Below, in pieces: positions 26,150-35,641 of a DNA stretch of 64,000 bases. The notes under the pieces were generated by a model. The model had not been told where the DNA came from. It was given only the letters and a program-made list of their open reading frames with translations, and ran no database searches. The position numbers and the translations under genes are program-made. Numbering within the stretch: the stretch's first letter is position 1; the number at the start of each line of letters is the position of its first letter. Origin of the DNA: Alteromonadaceae bacterium (GTDB lineage: Bacteria > Pseudomonadota > Gammaproteobacteria > Enterobacterales > Alteromonadaceae); assembly GCA_027013165.1 (NCBI GenBank), contig JALUXV010000161.1, positions 1 through 64,000 of the forward strand. The letters are read 5' to 3'.

Positions 26150-26174
26150 ATACTTGACTGTTTTAGTCAGGTAA
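26150..26174 (+). promoter_or_regulatory. IscR type 1 operator-like site overlapping the nfuA promoter
   Basis: Twenty-four of the 25 positions fit the E. coli IscR type 1 consensus as I recall it: ATAC, then TTGACT, a GTTT centre, TAGTCA and GGTA. The TTGACT (26154-26159) is also a -35 element, with TGTTAT 18 bases downstream (26178-26183) as a -10. Binding of [2Fe-2S]-IscR would block the promoter. nfuA is an IscR target in E. coli. Confidence 0.7.
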
Positions 26175-26219
26175 ATTTGTTATTATACGCCGTATTCATC
26201 ATTATTGTAGGACTTGCTA

Positions 26220-26798
26220 ATGATCACTATATCAGAAGACGCGCAAGCTCACTTTGTAAAATTGCTGGGCAATCAAGAGCCTGGCACAAACATTCGAGTT
26301 TTCGTTGTTAATCCGGGTACTTCTTCCGCAGAGTGCGGTGTTTCCTACTGTCCGCCAGACGCAGTAGAAGAGAGCGATACTCGCTTGCCGTTTAACGGTT
26401 TTGATGCTGTGGTGGACGAAGAAAGTGTACCTTATCTTGACGAAGCTGAAATCGATTATGTGACTGATCAGATGGGCTCTCAGTTAACGCTTAAAGCGCC
26501 AAACGCTAAAGCGAAAAAGGTTGCTGACGATGCACCTCTAGTTGAGCGCATCAACTACATGATTGAATCAGAAATAAACCCTCAGCTTGCCAACCACGGC
26601 GGACAGGTCATGCTTGTTGAAATTACCGACGATGGCATTGCTATTCTTCAATTTGGTGGTGGTTGTAACGGCTGTTCGATGGTAGATGTCACACTGAAAG
26701 ATGGCATTGAAAAACAAATGCTAGAAAACTTTGCTGGTGAACTTAATGGCGTGCGTGATGCCACAGAGCACCAAGCAGGTGAGCACTCTTACTACTAA
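26220..26798 (+). CDS. nfuA: Fe/S biogenesis protein NfuA
   Basis: NfuA carries and delivers [4Fe-4S] clusters to target enzymes. The ATG at 26220 is chosen (AGGA seven bases upstream; the family starts MITISEDAQ); the in-frame TTG at 26214 is not needed. Of the 192 residues, about 1-95 are the degenerate A-type scaffold domain and about 105-185 the Nfu domain with the cluster-binding GGGCNGCSM (CxxC). The length and order match E. coli NfuA (191 residues). An IscR-like site overlaps the promoter. The small membrane protein gene follows 11 bp later. Confidence 0.96.
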   Translation: MITISEDAQAHFVKLLGNQEPGTNIRVFVVNPGTSSAECGVSYCPPDAVEESDTRLPFNGFDAVVDEESVPYLDEAEIDYVTDQMGSQLTLKAPNAKAKKVADDAPLVERINYMIESEINPQLANHGGQVMLVEITDDGIAILQFGGGCNGCSMVDVTLKDGIEKQMLENFAGELNGVRDATEHQAGEHSYY

Positions 26799-26809
26799 TC
26801 CCTCCTATT

Positions 26810-27031
26810 ATGGACATATTGAAAAGCTGGCAGCGCTTTAAGATTGGTTTAGGCCTTTTCGGTATTGGCGCTGCGCTTTTTATTTTTATCTCTTCGTTGC
26901 ATATCGCTGCACACTATGCCTCCTTGGCACTGCTACTTTCTGGATTTGCGTACGCCATGTTTGGCTATGCGGGGATCTTTCTCAACCGCTTCCATTCGCT
27001 CAAGAGCAAAAAACCACCACCACCGTTTTAA
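26810..27031 (+). CDS. Small two-helix membrane protein (hypothetical)
   Basis: A 73-residue product with two hydrophobic helices (about residues 12-32 and 36-58) and a basic, proline-rich tail (KSKKPPPPF). I do not recognise a family. It lies 11 bp after nfuA on the same strand and 18 bp before the racemase gene, so it is probably co-transcribed with nfuA. Confidence 0.65.
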   Translation: MDILKSWQRFKIGLGLFGIGAALFIFISSLHIAAHYASLALLLSGFAYAMFGYAGIFLNRFHSLKSKKPPPPF

Positions 27032-27049
27032 TAACCCATCTGCCATTGT

Positions 27050-27781
27050 ATGATGCAATTCACTTTCGACATTCCAATGGAACATCCAGTGAAAACAATA
27101 GGTTTAATTGGTGGAATGAGCTGGGAATCCACGGTGAGTTACTATCAAGCCATTAATCGTGGCGTAAACCAGAAACTCGGCGGGTTACACTCAGCAAAAC
27201 TTTGCCTTTACAGCGTAGACTTTGAAGAAATTCAGTTACTTCAACACCAAGACAAATGGGCAGACACTGCTGAAATTCTATCTAATGCCGCACAAAGCAC
27301 TGTTGCTGGCGGGGCGGATGCTATCCTCATTTGTACCAATACCATGCATAAGGTTGCGGATGAAGTCGCAAGTTCTGTAGATGTGCCCTTGCTTCACATT
27401 GCTGATGCCACCGGAGCAGCCATTGCAAAAGCTGGATACAGCACCATTGGTTTGTTAGGTACACGCTTTACAATGGAGCAAGACTTTTACAAACAACGTT
27501 TGCAAGACAAGTATGGTCTTGAAGTATTAACGCCTTCACACGACGACCGTACCAAGGTACATGACATTATTTACAACAAGCTTTGCCAAGGCATAGTTGA
27601 TCCAAGTGACAGACAAACCTATCTTGCCATTATGGATAAGATGAGCAAACAAGGTGCTCAAGGCATTATCTTAGGTTGTACCGAAATAGCGCTGCTCGTG
27701 AAACCAGAACATACCGCTCTTCCTTTGTTTGACACCGCAGCTATTCATGCTCAAGCTGCCGTCGATTTCGCGTTGAGTTAA
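27050..27781 (+). CDS. Aspartate/glutamate racemase family protein (YgeA-like)
   Basis: A cofactor-independent amino-acid racemase fold with two catalytic cysteines: ILICTNTMHKVAD and GIILGCTEIALLV. The core aligns well with E. coli YgeA, a broad-specificity racemase (KTIGLIGGMSWESTVSYY, LGTRFTMEQDFYKQRL, DTAAIHAQAAVDF). The start is uncertain: ATG at 27050 gives 243 residues, whereas ATG 27077 or GTG 27089 would place the start near the family N-terminus. It makes D-amino acids, perhaps for the cell wall or signalling, but the substrate is not evident. The methyltransferase gene follows by 4 bp. Confidence 0.9.
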   Translation: MMQFTFDIPMEHPVKTIGLIGGMSWESTVSYYQAINRGVNQKLGGLHSAKLCLYSVDFEEIQLLQHQDKWADTAEILSNAAQSTVAGGADAILICTNTMHKVADEVASSVDVPLLHIADATGAAIAKAGYSTIGLLGTRFTMEQDFYKQRLQDKYGLEVLTPSHDDRTKVHDIIYNKLCQGIVDPSDRQTYLAIMDKMSKQGAQGIILGCTEIALLVKPEHTALPLFDTAAIHAQAAVDFALS

Positions 27782-27785
27782 CCCT

Positions 27786-28415
27786 ATGCATCCACTCAAA
27801 ACTGGCGAAGCCTACGATACCATTACCGATCGCTGGACCTCATCAAGGTTCAATAGGAACAATGGGATCGAGCAACATAAGCGCGCACTGACTTTTTACG
27901 GCGAAGCCACAGAACATGCAGTGGCACTTGACGTTGGCTGCGGCTGTACTGGTCGATTTTTTGAGTTGCTAGGTGAAAAGGGTTTCACGTTAGAGGGAAT
28001 AGACGCATCTAAGAAAATGCTTAAGCTACTTGAAGCACGTAACCAAGAGTGCACTCTGTATCACGGCGATATCTGTACATTTACTCTACCTCACAAGTAC
28101 GATTTTATTACCGCTTGGGATAGTATCTGGCATGTTCCTTTATCCCAACAAGGTGCTTTAATTACCAAGCTATGTCATGCATTAAAACCCGGCGGTGTGC
28201 TGATATTCACATTCGGCGGCACTGAAAAGGCTGGAGAACATACCAACCGAACTATGGGGCCAGAGGTTTACTATGCGTCTATTGGGATTAATGGTTTTAT
28301 ACAAACCATTCTTGACGCAGACTGCTACTGTCGCCATGTTGAATACGATCAGCATCCGGAGTTACATACCTACATTATTGCTCAGCGACCGACACCAACT
28401 GATTGCGACGATTAA
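27786..28415 (+). CDS. Class I SAM-dependent methyltransferase
   Basis: A protein of 209 residues with a Rossmann-type methyltransferase fold: motif I LDVGCGCTGRFFELLG (about residue 43), motif II acidic position in LEGIDASKKML, motif III HGDICTF and the post-motif region FITAWDSIWHVP. The substrate is unknown. Begins 4 bp after the racemase gene, probably in the same transcript. Its last 41 bp overlap the end of the convergent MATE gene. Confidence 0.85.
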   Translation: MHPLKTGEAYDTITDRWTSSRFNRNNGIEQHKRALTFYGEATEHAVALDVGCGCTGRFFELLGEKGFTLEGIDASKKMLKLLEARNQECTLYHGDICTFTLPHKYDFITAWDSIWHVPLSQQGALITKLCHALKPGGVLIFTFGGTEKAGEHTNRTMGPEVYYASIGINGFIQTILDADCYCRHVEYDQHPELHTYIIAQRPTPTDCDD

Positions 28416-29712
28416 GCATAGCAAAGGCTATCGCTAGGGTAGCCCCTCTGGCCACAAGGAACGCCAATAGTGCATACCACAGTGCCACGTTCCCAAATGA
28501 CTGAGTAACAAACCACACCGGAAAAAACACAATAAGTGCGCTGAATACCATAGAATTGCGCATTGATGACGCTCGTGTAAGTCCAACAAACACGCCGTCG
28601 TAAAGGAAACACCAGTGCGCCAATAAGGGTAAGATCACCATCAGAGGCAAGTAGGTGAGTGCTTCAGTTATTATTTCATTGTGCTGAGTTAGTAACTGAA
28701 TGATATCGGTACCAAACATCCAAAATACCAAGGTATATGCAAGGGCAAAAAAGGAAGACCACACGAGCCCTTGATGAGTACGCTGCACAATAGCTCGCTG
28801 ATTTTGCGCGCCAGACGCTTCACCAACTAAGGCTTCAACAGCGTGAGCAATGCCGTCCAGCCCCAAAGCAATAAGCACAAAAAACTGCATGAGTATGGCA
28901 TTTACCGCAGCGTGTGTTTCACCAAGCCTAGCCCCTTGAAGCGTTAAAAATGCCAAACAGCCCTGTAGCGCTAGGTTTCTTATGAGCATGTCTGAATTAA
29001 GCTTCAACAATACTCGCCTTGCTGCGTCGTTAAACCAGGCAGTACTGGGCAATCGCCAGCCAATTTGGCAAAGCCCGCCGATAAGCGCCATCGTCGCCAT
29101 AGTGTATTCGGCAAATACACTTGCTAATGCCACGCCTTCAACGCCCCAGCCCAAGCCATACACCAATCCAACATCCAATGCGCCATTGAGGAGGTTACCC
29201 GTTATTTGAATGATCATAACCAGGCGAGTTCGCTGTTGACCCACTAGCCAGCCAATCATGGCAATGTTAACCAGCGCCGCTGGTGCACCCCACACGCGCA
29301 CTTGATAGTACTGTCCGAGCCATTGTTCCACCTGCGTTGAAGGGTCTGCTAAACCGATACCAATGCGTAAAATAGGTACTTGTAATATCAACAGCAACAC
29401 ACTGATGACAATGGCAATACCCACGGTTTGCCACAATACTCGCGCTGCTGCATCACGATCTTCTACTCGGCCACGGGCCTGTGCACTTAACCCAGTGGTA
29501 GACATACGCAAAAATCCACACACCCAGTAAATTTGGGTAAGTATCAATGCGCCAATAGACGCACCCGCTAGCATTGAAGGTGATTGCATGTGCCCCAACA
29601 CAGCAGTATCCACCAACCCAAGCAAGGGTGTGGTAATGTTGGCTAAAATCATAGGTACTGCTAGCACAATCAGACGACTGTGGTCATGCCAAAGTGTATA
29701 TTGGTTCGTCAT
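28375..29712 (-). CDS. dinF: MATE family efflux transporter, DinF-like
   Basis: A 445-residue integral membrane protein with about 12 helices. The N-terminal pattern AVPMILANITTPLLGLVDTAVLG and the segment GLSAQARGR resemble DinF-type MATE proteins, which export cationic compounds by coupling to Na+ or H+. In E. coli dinF follows lexA in one operon; here it is about 11 kb from lexA and has no obvious LexA box nearby. The gene name is by similarity only. Confidence 0.82.
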   Translation of the reverse strand: MTNQYTLWHDHSRLIVLAVPMILANITTPLLGLVDTAVLGHMQSPSMLAGASIGALILTQIYWVCGFLRMSTTGLSAQARGRVEDRDAAARVLWQTVGIAIVISVLLLILQVPILRIGIGLADPSTQVEQWLGQYYQVRVWGAPAALVNIAMIGWLVGQQRTRLVMIIQITGNLLNGALDVGLVYGLGWGVEGVALASVFAEYTMATMALIGGLCQIGWRLPSTAWFNDAARRVLLKLNSDMLIRNLALQGCLAFLTLQGARLGETHAAVNAILMQFFVLIALGLDGIAHAVEALVGEASGAQNQRAIVQRTHQGLVWSSFFALAYTLVFWMFGTDIIQLLTQHNEIITEALTYLPLMVILPLLAHWCFLYDGVFVGLTRASSMRNSMVFSALIVFFPVWFVTQSFGNVALWYALLAFLVARGATLAIAFAMLNRRNQLVSVAEQ

Positions 29713-29823
29713 GAGCGTATTAGGGGCTGTTGCTCTTAAGTTATTGTATAATCAGCGCAGAGCATATCACGCTACTGAGTTGTGTTGTCCCGTTTGTCCT
29801 TTTTCTTTTTTTAGGTCGATTGA

Positions 29824-30912
29824 ATGATGAAGACGTTTTTTCACGTATTGTTTGCCAGCCTTTTCTTAGTGCTCAGCTTTCAAGGGCACGCAAATATTCA
29901 TAGCGCTGACGCTTCAACACCGGCAACATCAAGTGCAACTGTGCTGCTTTATCATCATGTGGCTGACAATACACCGCCGAGTACAAGCATTTCTCCCGCT
30001 CAATTCAAACAACACATGGAGTACTTGTCACAACACCACACAGTAGTGCCTTTACAACAGGTTATAGAAGCCAGTAAAAACAACCTGCCGCTTCCAGAAA
30101 ATGCGGTGGCAATTACCTTCGACGACGGTTATCAAAATATTTACGACAACGGCCACCCTATTTTAAAAAGCTACGGTTTTCCTTATACCGTATTTATTAA
30201 CCCCCTAGAGATTGGCACGTCTCGAATTCAATTAACGTGGGAAACTATCAAAGCAATGCAAACCGAGGGCGCGAGCTTCGCCAACCATACGTTAGACCAT
30301 ATCCACATGCTGAACAAAGAGCCCGATGAGACGCCGAAAATGTGGTTAGAAAGAGTGTGGGAAAATGTGGTCCATGCTGAAACTTTGATCACACAAAATA
30401 CAGGCGGATCCTTGCGTTACTTGGCTTACCCATTTGGCGAGTTTAATCGTTTACTGGCAGAAAAAGTGATATCTGAGGGATACATAGGCTTCGGGCAACA
30501 CTCAGGTGCTATTGGAGCAGTAAGTGACTTTGGCCAGCTACCAAGATTTGCTGCTGCGGGTATTTACGCTAATTTGAATACATTAAAAGTCAAATTGAAC
30601 AGCATAGCCATGCCGGTAGTCGCCAACTCACTGGAAGATCCTGAGCTTACCAACAGGCAATTCGCAAACGCTATTACCCTAACCATTGACGCGTCTGATG
30701 TTCGTATTTCTCAGGCGACGTGTTACTTCAACGGCACTTCTATTCCCACCCAAGTCAGTGACACTGAAATATCCTTCACTATTGAACAAATCCTGCCCAT
30801 AGGAAGGTCACGGGTTAACTGTACCGCACCGTCAAAAACACAATCGGGCAGATACTATTGGTACTCACAACCATTCTTCGTTGCTGATGAACTAGGCCGT
30901 TACCCCGACTAG
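29824..30912 (+). CDS. Polysaccharide deacetylase family protein
   Basis: A 362-residue protein with a signal peptide (about 1-23, MMKTFFHVLFASLFLVLS). The NodB-type domain (about 38-260) shows LLYHHV, the metal and catalytic Asp pair in AITFDDGYQ (Asp100, Asp101) and the HxxxH metal ligands His155 and His159 in NHTLDH. It would deacetylate an N-acetylated sugar polymer such as peptidoglycan or an exopolysaccharide in the envelope. The last about 90 residues form a small beta-rich extension without a clear match. A TATAAT box lies at 29747-29752, about 70 bp upstream. Confidence 0.87.
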   Translation: MMKTFFHVLFASLFLVLSFQGHANIHSADASTPATSSATVLLYHHVADNTPPSTSISPAQFKQHMEYLSQHHTVVPLQQVIEASKNNLPLPENAVAITFDDGYQNIYDNGHPILKSYGFPYTVFINPLEIGTSRIQLTWETIKAMQTEGASFANHTLDHIHMLNKEPDETPKMWLERVWENVVHAETLITQNTGGSLRYLAYPFGEFNRLLAEKVISEGYIGFGQHSGAIGAVSDFGQLPRFAAAGIYANLNTLKVKLNSIAMPVVANSLEDPELTNRQFANAITLTIDASDVRISQATCYFNGTSIPTQVSDTEISFTIEQILPIGRSRVNCTAPSKTQSGRYYWYSQPFFVADELGRYPD

Positions 30913-30929
30913 TTTGCTTTAATGCTGAA

Positions 30930-31529
30930 TTACATGGCACTTGTTACGGCTTTTGAAAAGCGTATGAACTGTCCATTCACTTGCTGCTCTTTAAATCCAA
31001 GACGTTGATAGAAGCGTATTGCGGGAACATTTTGTACATGTACATCAAGTACAACCAACGACTTATCAAATTGCTTAGCCATTTGGTACATGGTTGATAC
31101 CAACATTCTTCCAATACCTTTATCTCGATGGGCCGGCGCAACAGCAATGTGCCCAAGCATCCACTCATGTTCTTGAGGCGGTATGAGTTCAGCGCTTATC
31201 AGTTGATTCTTTACCAATACATCTAATGACTCATCTATGTCGAAAAATGCTGTAATACTGTCGAGAGTGGCGCGATCGAATGCGTGCCCTAAGTTGGTAT
31301 GCCACGCGGTAATAACACCAACCACTTCACTTTGGTATTGCGCCACCCAATGGAACTCGTACCCGTATTGGCCGCGACCGTGATGCCATGCATGAACTAA
31401 AAACTTATTTGCTTTGGTTTTACATCCATCGCCAAACAAATCGGTGATAACTTCCTCAGCGGCGGAGTGAATGAGTTTAGCGGCGGCTTTTGCATCTTCT
31501 GGGCGCCCTCGGCGGATTTCGACCAACAT
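30930..31529 (-). CDS. GNAT family N-acetyltransferase
   Basis: A 199-residue GNAT protein: the acetyl-CoA loop HRDKGIGRMLVSTMYQMA at about residues 133-150 and the C-terminal NVPAIRFYQRLGFKEQQ are clear. The substrate is unknown. It begins 4 bp after the sco gene and is probably the last gene of the long cytochrome oxidase operon, though no role in the oxidase is known. Confidence 0.85.
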   Translation of the reverse strand: MLVEIRRGRPEDAKAAAKLIHSAAEEVITDLFGDGCKTKANKFLVHAWHHGRGQYGYEFHWVAQYQSEVVGVITAWHTNLGHAFDRATLDSITAFFDIDESLDVLVKNQLISAELIPPQEHEWMLGHIAVAPAHRDKGIGRMLVSTMYQMAKQFDKSLVVLDVHVQNVPAIRFYQRLGFKEQQVNGQFIRFSKAVTSAM

Positions 31530-31533
31530 AGTA

Positions 31534-32172
31534 TCAATCCGACATCAGAATGGGCATGTCGTGCAGTATTTGCTGCGCGTCACTAATCGCTAACTGTCCT
31601 GGTTGGCGGTGAGGTTTAAAGCGTCCAACTACTTGTGCTTGTGGATTTACCACCACTACCGATGCACTGTGATCGACGAGGTAATTTGGGTTGTCAGTGC
31701 TATCTGACATGGAATACATCATTCCAAGGTTTCTTGCGAGGGGAAAAAGCTGTGCGTGCTCTCCAGTGACGGCAACAAAGCTGTCGTTAAAAAAGCCAAT
31801 GTACTGCGCTAATCGCTCGGTGGTGTCTCGTTTGGGATCTACCGAAACAAATACCACTTGAGGTGAATGCTCGGTGTATATTTCCTGCAAGGAAGGAAAA
31901 ATGCCATTAAGTTCAGCCATAGTCGTGGGGCAAATATCGGGGCAATAGGTGTACCCTAAAAATACAAGACTCCAGTGCCCCTTTAAGTTTTCTTGGGTAA
32001 ACGCGCTGTCGGTGTGGCTAGTAAGAGAAAATGAATTAATGTCACGAGGCGTAGGATACGCTTGAAAGTAAGCTGGCTTTGACGTGCTAGGTGGGGCGAT
32101 ATACAAGGCCCCAACAATGCCCGCACACAAGGCAACTAACGCGATGACTCCGACAGTAATTCGTTGATTCAT
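31534..32172 (-). CDS. SCO1/SenC copper chaperone
   Basis: SCO proteins deliver copper to the CuA site of cytochrome c oxidase subunit II. The 212 residues begin with a membrane anchor (about 5-25), followed by a thioredoxin-like domain with the copper ligands Cys77 and Cys81 in TYCPDICPT and His168 in LVDHSA. The start codon overlaps the stop of ctaB by four bases (ATGA). It belongs to the oxidase operon. Confidence 0.93.
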   Translation of the reverse strand: MNQRITVGVIALVALCAGIVGALYIAPPSTSKPAYFQAYPTPRDINSFSLTSHTDSAFTQENLKGHWSLVFLGYTYCPDICPTTMAELNGIFPSLQEIYTEHSPQVVFVSVDPKRDTTERLAQYIGFFNDSFVAVTGEHAQLFPLARNLGMMYSMSDSTDNPNYLVDHSASVVVVNPQAQVVGRFKPHRQPGQLAISDAQQILHDMPILMSD

Positions 32173-33086
32173 AGACTTAATGGTAAATAATGATCCAATA
32201 AAAGTACCACAAACAATAACATAAGATGCACAATTGAGTAGCGAAATGTTCTAATTGCGGTGTCTTCTTTTGCTAAAAACTTCAATTTGTAAGCATAGTA
32301 CAAGAAACCAATATTTAGCAGGGTAGACCCGATTAAATAGATAAAGTCACTCATGCCAACTAAGTAAGGCAGCAAACAAACTAAGCTCAAAAGCACGGTA
32401 TAAAGCAATACCGACGTTTTAGTATAGTTAACGCCATGAGTCACCGGAAGCATTGGGATCTTAGCTTTTGCGTAATCTTTTTCGCGATGTATAGCCAATG
32501 CCCAGAAATGAGGCGGCGTCCACGTAAAAATAATTAATACCAGTAATAATGCATGGGCGTGGACTTCTCCCGTTACCGCAGTCCAGCCTAATAAAGGAGG
32601 CGCTGCCCCCGCTAATCCACCAATAACAATATTTTGCGGCGTTGCTCGCTTTAAAAATAATGTATAAACGCCTGCGTAACCTACTAAACTCGCCAATGTT
32701 AACCATGCAGTAAGCATATTCACTAGTACAGCGAGCAAAGCAAAGCCAGCAACTCCCAGCACCAAAGCGAAGATAAGCGCATTATTAATCGACACCTTCC
32801 CTTTGGCGACAGGGCGATTGAAAGTACGTGCCATTTTGCTATCAATTTGATGATCGACAGCGTGATTAATCACCGCCGCAGAGGCTGATAAAAAACCAAT
32901 GCCTATCATTCCCGCCGTCAGTGTTACAGCATCGACCCAGGTGGGTGTAGCCAAACACATTCCCACCAAGGCGGTAAGTAACAGCAGCATAACCACATTG
33001 GGCTTAGTGAGTTCATAGTAGTCACGCCACGATACTTGGGTGGGGCGGCGAGAAGTATTTGAAACATAAGCAGCAGATTTAGCCAT
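32169..33086 (-). CDS. ctaB: Protohaem IX farnesyltransferase
   Basis: This converts haem B to haem O by farnesylation, the first step to haem A. The start at 33086 ([10 protein letters not shown]) is preferred over the frame opening at 33122: GGAG is six bases upstream, and only 8 bp overlap ctaA. The 305 residues form a UbiA-fold membrane prenyltransferase with several helices and the two Asp-rich motifs [19 protein letters not shown] and [15 protein letters not shown]. It is coupled by a four-base overlap to the sco gene. Confidence 0.93.
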   Translation of the reverse strand: MAKSAAYVSNTSRRPTQVSWRDYYELTKPNVVMLLLLTALVGMCLATPTWVDAVTLTAGMIGIGFLSASAAVINHAVDHQIDSKMARTFNRPVAKGKVSINNALIFALVLGVAGFALLAVLVNMLTAWLTLASLVGYAGVYTLFLKRATPQNIVIGGLAGAAPPLLGWTAVTGEVHAHALLLVLIIFTWTPPHFWALAIHREKDYAKAKIPMLPVTHGVNYTKTSVLLYTVLLSLVCLLPYLVGMSDFIYLIGSTLLNIGFLYYAYKLKFLAKEDTAIRTFRYSIVHLMLLFVVLLLDHYLPLSL

Positions 33087-34131
33087 GAGAAACTCCAGAT
33101 TCCAAAGTAGTCGAAGACACACGAGTAGAGAAAATTGTCCAGCTTAGCCAAACAAGAGACAGTAGAAGTAAGGCGGCAACTGCATTGTGTGCCACTGCAA
33201 CAGCCAATGGTAAACTAAAGAGGATATTGCTCACACCTAAACCCACTTGAGCGAATAATGCGATAAGCATCAACCCACTAATGCGCTTAATTCCAGACGA
33301 TGCTGTCTTGCTGAATAACCCCATTGCCCCCAAGGCTAGTAAGTACGCAAAAGTAACAACAGCGCCAAATCGATGCACTATGTGCATTGTCATACGTTCG
33401 CCGTAATCATGAGCACCGTACTCGTAATTTTCTACATCAGGTACGCTGTAAGCGCCTGAAAAATCTAAACGCTCTTGCCATCCGGACTCACATACTGGCA
33501 TTTCGGTACAGGCTAGCGCAGCATAGTTCGCGGATGTCCAACCGCCCAGAGCGATTTGACCCACAAGCACAGCCACTCCCACGATACATAGCTTGAACCC
33601 ACGGGAAGTTAGTAAAGTACTTCGAGCATCCTCACTATTACTCCTAGATTCAGCAACCTGGTTTTGCGTTTTAGGCAATCGCAAATACAACAAGAATAAA
33701 CAGGTAAGCACGGTAAAGCCGCCAAGTAAGTGCCCCATAACAACGATCGGTAAAAGGTTGAGTGTGACCGTCCACATGCCAAGCAAGGCTTGAAAGGTAA
33801 CAAGTGCTAATAGAAATAAGGGCAGTTTGACTGGCGTTCCATTATGACGACCACGCACAGAAATAACCGCAATAGCTAAAATACACAGGCCGAGTGCGCC
33901 GGCGAAGTAGCGGTGAACCATCTCGTTCCATGCTTTAAATGCCTCTACCGGACGTTCAGGATAGGCTTCATTTGCTTGGGCAACGGTCTGTTCAGACGAC
34001 GGTACGGTTAAAAATCCGTAGCACCCTGGCCAATCGGGGCACCCCAATCCTGCATCGGTTAGGCGAGTATATGCCCCCAAGATGATAACCACCACAGCCA
34101 AAAATAGGCTAAATACCACCAGCTTTCTCAT
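33079..34131 (-). CDS. ctaA: Haem A synthase (COX15 type)
   Basis: Oxidises haem O to haem A for the oxidase. The start at 34131 (MRKLVVF) has AGGAG seven bases upstream, whereas the upstream TTG at 34149 lacks one. The 350 residues are of the COX15 type with about eight membrane helices and conserved haem-ligand histidines ([36 protein letters not shown]), plus the cysteines in [12 protein letters not shown]. It overlaps ctaB by 8 bp and follows the small membrane protein by 10 bp. Confidence 0.93.
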   Translation of the reverse strand: MRKLVVFSLFLAVVVIILGAYTRLTDAGLGCPDWPGCYGFLTVPSSEQTVAQANEAYPERPVEAFKAWNEMVHRYFAGALGLCILAIAVISVRGRHNGTPVKLPLFLLALVTFQALLGMWTVTLNLLPIVVMGHLLGGFTVLTCLFLLYLRLPKTQNQVAESRSNSEDARSTLLTSRGFKLCIVGVAVLVGQIALGGWTSANYAALACTEMPVCESGWQERLDFSGAYSVPDVENYEYGAHDYGERMTMHIVHRFGAVVTFAYLLALGAMGLFSKTASSGIKRISGLMLIALFAQVGLGVSNILFSLPLAVAVAHNAVAALLLLSLVWLSWTIFSTRVSSTTLESGVSHG

Positions 34132-34141
34132 AAAACTTCTC

Positions 34142-34696
34142 CTAACCAATACGAGATAACTTGAGCAACTTACGCATGTCGGCGAGCATATTTCTACTCT
34201 CCATTACTGCCACTGCTTTATCGGGTGTAATGGCATAAAACAGCATAGCGTTGTACTGAGTGTCCACCACATAAACCTTGTTGCTGCTTAACCCATCAAT
34301 GGCTTCATCAACAGAAAGGGTACGTACATTTGGGTACTCGCCTAGCTGAGCAATGGCAGACTGGTCGCTCAATGATGTTGTGAGTACGAGAGCCTCGGCG
34401 CGGTCTGCGTTTTTCCCTAAAGCTAGCCACACTTGGTTAATACTAAACAGAGCGTTTTCACAGCTGGCATCACAGTTTTCAGGCATGACATACAAGAGCC
34501 GCCATTTGGGTGATACGCCCGTTAACTGATTACTTAGGTTTAAGGTTGGTGCGATTAATTGCCCTTTATTTGTCGCTCCCCGATTAAACCATTCGTTGTC
34601 TAGCGCGACTTTCGCAAGGATCACAGGCAAAACAAACACGGCTAACATGCCGATTAGGGTTTTCTTTGAAGAAGAGGATGTTTTATCAGGCGTCAT
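34142..34696 (-). CDS. Conserved membrane-anchored protein in the oxidase operon
   Basis: A 184-residue protein with one N-terminal membrane helix (about 12-30) and a soluble domain predicted to be periplasmic. It contains CDASCENALFSINQVWLALG, a Cys-x3-Cys arrangement reminiscent of SCO/thioredoxin-like copper proteins, but I see no full SCO signature. The position between SURF1 and ctaA is typical of unnamed proteins of the oxidase gene cluster. The start overlaps the SURF1 stop by 11 bp. A function in oxidase assembly is inferred from context only. Confidence 0.8.
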   Translation of the reverse strand: MTPDKTSSSSKKTLIGMLAVFVLPVILAKVALDNEWFNRGATNKGQLIAPTLNLSNQLTGVSPKWRLLYVMPENCDASCENALFSINQVWLALGKNADRAEALVLTTSLSDQSAIAQLGEYPNVRTLSVDEAIDGLSSNKVYVVDTQYNAMLFYAITPDKAVAVMESRNMLADMRKLLKLSRIG

Positions 34697-35399
34697 GAGT
34701 ACGTCCTTTTTTAATTATCGCTATTCCACCAATGAGAGCCGCAGCAATTGCTAACCCAAACCATTGAATGGCGTAGCCAAGATGTTTCTCGGGAGACATT
34801 ACAACGGGGTTGTAGTGCCGTACGAAGAAGTGATCGGGCTGAGTAAGCACGACCACATAGGGTAAAAGGTCTCGATTCAGCAGAGGGGCAATCTGCTCGG
34901 GTAAGGCTTGTTGTATTACTTGGGGAAAGACGGCGTTAGCATCTATATAGTTATCCACCAGCGGGTTGTTACTTGGCAGCGACACCACGCCCTCGAATGT
35001 GTTCAGCGTGACATTAGCTATATCTAGAGTTGGTATCTGACGTGTCAGATCGGCGGCTGGTATCCAACCAAAGTTTACTAATAGCCAACCAAGGTTAGTG
35101 CTCACAGGGGCAAAAACATTATACCCAACCTGTTGTAGATACACCTGATTGTCCAGAAACATCAAATGCTCTGTGTCTACTTGCCCGTGAAAGTTGACCG
35201 ATAGGTCTCTTGGGTCATTTTGTGCAAATGCCTCTATTAAGCTTAAACTTCCTTTAGCCTGCTTTTGCGTTATGCTTGAGAGACGTTGTTGCTTTTGTGC
35301 CATCCGTTCAAGTTGCCAAAACCCAAGACTGCACATAATCACTACGCTAAGGGCAGTAATGGTCAAAGCAGCGAGTGAAGACGGACGTAACAGCTTCAT
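34686..35399 (-). CDS. SURF1 family oxidase assembly protein
   Basis: A 237-residue protein with two membrane helices near the ends (about 8-28 and 212-230) flanking a periplasmic domain, as in SURF1/Shy1. Recognisable pieces are GFWQLERMAQKQQR near the first helix, GQVDTEHLMFLDNQV and HLGYAIQWFGLA in the second. SURF1 helps haem a insertion into subunit I. Overlaps the next gene by 11 bp. Its 5' end is divergent from the DUF2909 gene, with 32 bp between the starts. Confidence 0.9.
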   Translation of the reverse strand: MKLLRPSSLAALTITALSVVIMCSLGFWQLERMAQKQQRLSSITQKQAKGSLSLIEAFAQNDPRDLSVNFHGQVDTEHLMFLDNQVYLQQVGYNVFAPVSTNLGWLLVNFGWIPAADLTRQIPTLDIANVTLNTFEGVVSLPSNNPLVDNYIDANAVFPQVIQQALPEQIAPLLNRDLLPYVVVLTQPDHFFVRHYNPVVMSPEKHLGYAIQWFGLAIAAALIGGIAIIKKGRTHDA

Positions 35400-35431
35400 A
35401 TCAAACAGTACACACTCCTGAGGACAGTAGA

Positions 35432-35641
35432 ATGATAATAAAAATCTTGCTCGTAGCCCTGGTGATTTACATGCTGGTTAATTTGTTTCTTGCGATGCGC
35501 GTTATGATAAGAAACAACCCTGAAGACGGACCAATGAGCAAATATATAGGCCGTCGTGTACTTACGTCTGCCGTTATCGTCGTTATCATCTTACTGGCAA
35601 TAAGTACGGGATTAATTACACCCAACCCCCGACCTTACTAG
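35432..35641 (+). CDS. DUF2909 family small membrane protein
   Basis: A 69-residue product (start at ATG 35432 with AGGA upstream; the frame opening at 35375 overlaps the SURF1 start and is not needed). Two membrane helices at about 3-25 and 45-65 with MIRNNPEDGPMSKYIGRR between them are characteristic of the DUF2909 family. The function is unknown, but the family is often encoded between SURF1 and subunit III genes in marine gammaproteobacteria. It is the only plus-strand gene within the oxidase cluster. Confidence 0.8.
   Translation: MIIKILLVALVIYMLVNLFLAMRVMIRNNPEDGPMSKYIGRRVLTSAVIVVIILLAISTGLITPNPRPY

Noticed and set aside
29713-29823. A complete promoter for the polysaccharide deacetylase gene
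   Set aside because: TATAAT at 29747-29752 is a good -10, but no acceptable -35 lies 16-18 bases upstream.
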